Below are positions 62,393 through 64,000 of a DNA stretch of 64,000 nt, piece after piece; positions within the stretch are counted from its first letter, which is position 1, and each line of letters starts with the position of its first letter. The stretch spans positions 372,001 to 436,000 of the forward strand of contig NZ_LIXJ01000003.1 of the NCBI RefSeq assembly GCF_001905795.1. The letters are read 5' to 3'. The notes under the pieces are model-generated. The model was not told the DNA's origin. It searched no databases and was given only the letters and a program-made list of their open reading frames with translations. This DNA is from Streptomyces sp. CB01580. GTDB taxonomy: Bacteria; Actinomycetota; Actinomycetes; Streptomycetales; Streptomycetaceae. The translations under genes and the position numbers were made by a program.

Positions 62393-63616
62393 TCACCTCA
62401 GCGAGCTCTTGGCGCGCCAGTCGGCCCAGGACACGTTCCAGTTCCCGTATCCGTTGCCCTCGGCGACCGTGCCCTTGGCGTCCGCGCCGGTGATCTCGAA
62501 GGGGTCGCCGACGCGCACCTGCCGGTACAGCTCGGCGGCGTTCGCGTCGCTCATCCCGACGCAGCCCGAACTGCGGTTGGCCGCCCCGAAGTAGGCGGCG
62601 TTCCACGGGGCGGCGTGGGCGTACATCCCCGACCAGGTCAGCCGCATCGACGAGTCGACCATCTTGTCGTAGGCGTCGCCCAGGCCGACCGTCTCCGAGC
62701 GCATGTTGATCGTGCCCTCCTTGGACATCAGCACGGCCGTTCCGCGCCACGAGGCCTTCACGCCGCCCGGGGTACCGGCCGACATGGGTACGTCCAGCAC
62801 AGTCTTCCCGTCCCGCTTCAGCGCCAGCCGGTGCCGGTCGAGGTCGACCTTGACCACCTGGTGGGCGCCGATGCTGAACGTGGTGCGGTAGTCGCGCACG
62901 AACCAGCCGCCGGAAGGGCCCGAGTCGACACCGTTGAGAGCGGCGTCGAGCGTGACCTTCGTACCGGACTTCCAGTACTCCTTGGGGCGCCAGTCGACAC
63001 GGTCGCGGCCGGAGTAGTCCCGCAGCCAGCCCCAGGAGCCCTCGGTGTTGTTCGAGGTGGTGACCTTCAGCGCCCTCTCGACCGCGGCCCGGTTCTTCAC
63101 CGGGTTGTCGAAGACGATCGACAGCGGCTGGGCGATGCCGACCGTGGTGTTCTTGCCGGGGACCAGGGTGAGCTTGTTGACCTTGTCCGCCGCGGCGGTG
63201 GTGAACCGGGCCTCGGCGTTGCCGCCCCCGGTGTCCCGCGCCTCGACCCGGTACGCGGTGCCGGGTGCGGCCGGCCGGTCCGACGTCCAGGTCCGTCCGT
63301 TCGCCGATATCCGGCCGGTGAGTGCGTCGCCCCCGTCCGCGCGCACCGTGACCGCCTTCAGCTTCCCCGTGTCCATGGTCACCTTCACCGGCTGTCCGGG
63401 GGCGGCGCCGGAGCCTCGGAGGTTCACCGAGATCCTGGTTTCGTGCGCGGGCGCGTTCCCGGCGCCCTTTCCCGAGTCCGTCCCGGAGTCCGACGCGGAT
63501 GCGCCGTTGCAGGCGGTGAGGGAAAGGCCCAGCACCGCGGCCCCGACGATCAGGGTGAGCCGGGCGGGGCGGGCGAGCGGTGACGTGCGGCGGGTGCGTC
63601 GGCGTGCGGACGGCAA
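62393..63616 (-). CDS. L,D-transpeptidase lipoprotein
   Basis: This 407-aa cell-wall enzyme forms 3-3 peptidoglycan cross-links. The signal peptide (LTLIVGAAVLGL) ends in lipobox LTACN. Two Ig-like domains (about 60-250) precede the YkuD domain with YAHAAPWNAAYF and the catalytic cysteine in RSSGCVGMSD, like mycobacterial LdtMt2. TTG 63616 is chosen because GGAGG lies 7 nt before; ATG 63664 would lengthen the signal region without a ribosome-binding site. Confidence 0.9.
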   Translation of the reverse strand: MPSARRRTRRTSPLARPARLTLIVGAAVLGLSLTACNGASASDSGTDSGKGAGNAPAHETRISVNLRGSGAAPGQPVKVTMDTGKLKAVTVRADGGDALTGRISANGRTWTSDRPAAPGTAYRVEARDTGGGNAEARFTTAAADKVNKLTLVPGKNTTVGIAQPLSIVFDNPVKNRAAVERALKVTTSNNTEGSWGWLRDYSGRDRVDWRPKEYWKSGTKVTLDAALNGVDSGPSGGWFVRDYRTTFSIGAHQVVKVDLDRHRLALKRDGKTVLDVPMSAGTPGGVKASWRGTAVLMSKEGTINMRSETVGLGDAYDKMVDSSMRLTWSGMYAHAAPWNAAYFGAANRSSGCVGMSDANAAELYRQVRVGDPFEITGADAKGTVAEGNGYGNWNVSWADWRAKSSLR

Positions 63617-63842
63617 GGGAGGACCTCCAGGGCAGTGCTTTTCGATGAGGGAAGAGGTGCGCATCCGACGATAGGTTCCGCAAATCGGTCGAAAACTGGG
63701 AAATCCCCTGTGTGACATCGGTCGCAGCGCAACGGTCATCGTCCGGTCACATACGCCGCTCGGCGCGGTCACGGACCGCTGTGAGCATCCTTCTCGCCCC
63801 GCGGAGCCGACAAGCGGGGCGGAACAGGGAGGGCCACGAAAC

Positions 63843-64000
63843 ATGTCAGCGCTGCTCGCCGCCGAGGACCGCGGCCGTGACCGGGAATCGCGGATACGCG
63901 TCCTGACCGCCGACGAACACCGGGCCTTCCTGGCCACCCGCACCGACGCGAGCTTCCTGCAGCACCCGTCCTGGGCCGGGGTGAAGGACCAATGGGCCGC
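63843..64000 (+). CDS. FemX-like aminoacyltransferase, 3' end outside window
   Basis: The first 52 codons are present. IRVLTADEHRAFLATRTDASFLQHPSWAGVKDQW matches the N-terminus of FemABX proteins, which add the bridge residue to lipid II (glycine in Streptomyces). ATG 63843 follows CAGGGAGGG. It is divergent from the L,D-transpeptidase gene, so two cell-wall genes share this promoter region. Confidence 0.8.
   Translation, partial: MSALLAAEDRGRDRESRIRVLTADEHRAFLATRTDASFLQHPSWAGVKDQWA

Noticed and set aside
1..64000. CRISPR array, rRNA genes, prophage or large biosynthetic cluster
   Set aside because: No regularly spaced repeats, rRNA sequence, phage structural genes, or PKS/NRPS domains were seen.

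Overview
The window is high-GC actinobacterial DNA from a Streptomyces-like chromosome. Genes are compact, many start with GTG, and start and stop codons often overlap as ATGA or GTGA. Several genes appear leaderless. The gene order from the two acyl-CoA synthetases through urate degradation, malate synthase, an IclR regulator, allantoinase and a GntR/sugar-ABC/ROK block resembles, from memory, the right-arm region of Streptomyces coelicolor around SCO6195-SCO6262. No database search was run.

Layout. 1-7.2 kb holds a cold-shock protein, a DMT permease, a GAF-LuxR regulator, two acyl-CoA synthetases joined by a 59-bp tandem duplication, and a GNAT enzyme. 7.2-13.6 kb is purine catabolism: a broken glyoxylate carboligase, a thiamine-binding/YheO-like pair, the operon uraD-uraH-uricase-8-oxoguanine deaminase, and a purine-permease fragment. 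13.6-22.1 kb has a secreted SH3-like protein, an amidohydrolase, a fibronectin-III lipoprotein, and a four-gene operon of overlapping or closely spaced genes encoding LRR, ankyrin, MoxR-type AAA and VWA-metallopeptidase proteins beside an odd tRNA. 22.3-24.7 kb is a secreted GH18 chitinase with the classic direct-repeat promoter. 24.8-31.4 kb is malate synthase, a MobA-like nucleotidyltransferase, AllR and allantoinase. 32.3-36.3 kb has a two-component system, a P450 and a thioesterase. 36.3-43.6 kb is a sugar module: Gfo/Idh oxidoreductase, GntR, ABC binding protein, permease, ATPase and ROK kinase. 43.8-46 kb has a PP2C phosphatase bordered by transposon debris. 46-53.7 kb is nucleoside and ribose use: MFS permease, nucleoside hydrolase, two LacI regulators, ribokinase, a collapsed rbs transporter and decayed pts genes. 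53.8-64 kb has PcaL, an MBL-fold hydrolase, XthA, a Cmx-type efflux pump, a GluABCD-like amino-acid ABC transporter, an L,D-transpeptidase and the start of a FemX-like gene.

Two themes stand out. First, three purine-catabolism promoters (uraD, aceB, allB) share the inverted repeat TTCAAY-N5-GTTGAM, which fits one regulator, most likely the neighbouring IclR protein AllR. Second, the window is full of decayed genes: gcl, an NCS2 permease, a RibD-type reductase, rbsA/rbsB, ptsI, ptsH, an IS5 element, a DUF6262 gene and perhaps an ABC ATPase. No allantoicase gene follows allB. Within this window the route from urate reaches allantoate but cannot run through glyoxylate carboligase. Malate synthase remains for any glyoxylate made.

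The most promising candidate for an undescribed system is the LRR-ankyrin-AAA-VWA operon at 16489-22019.
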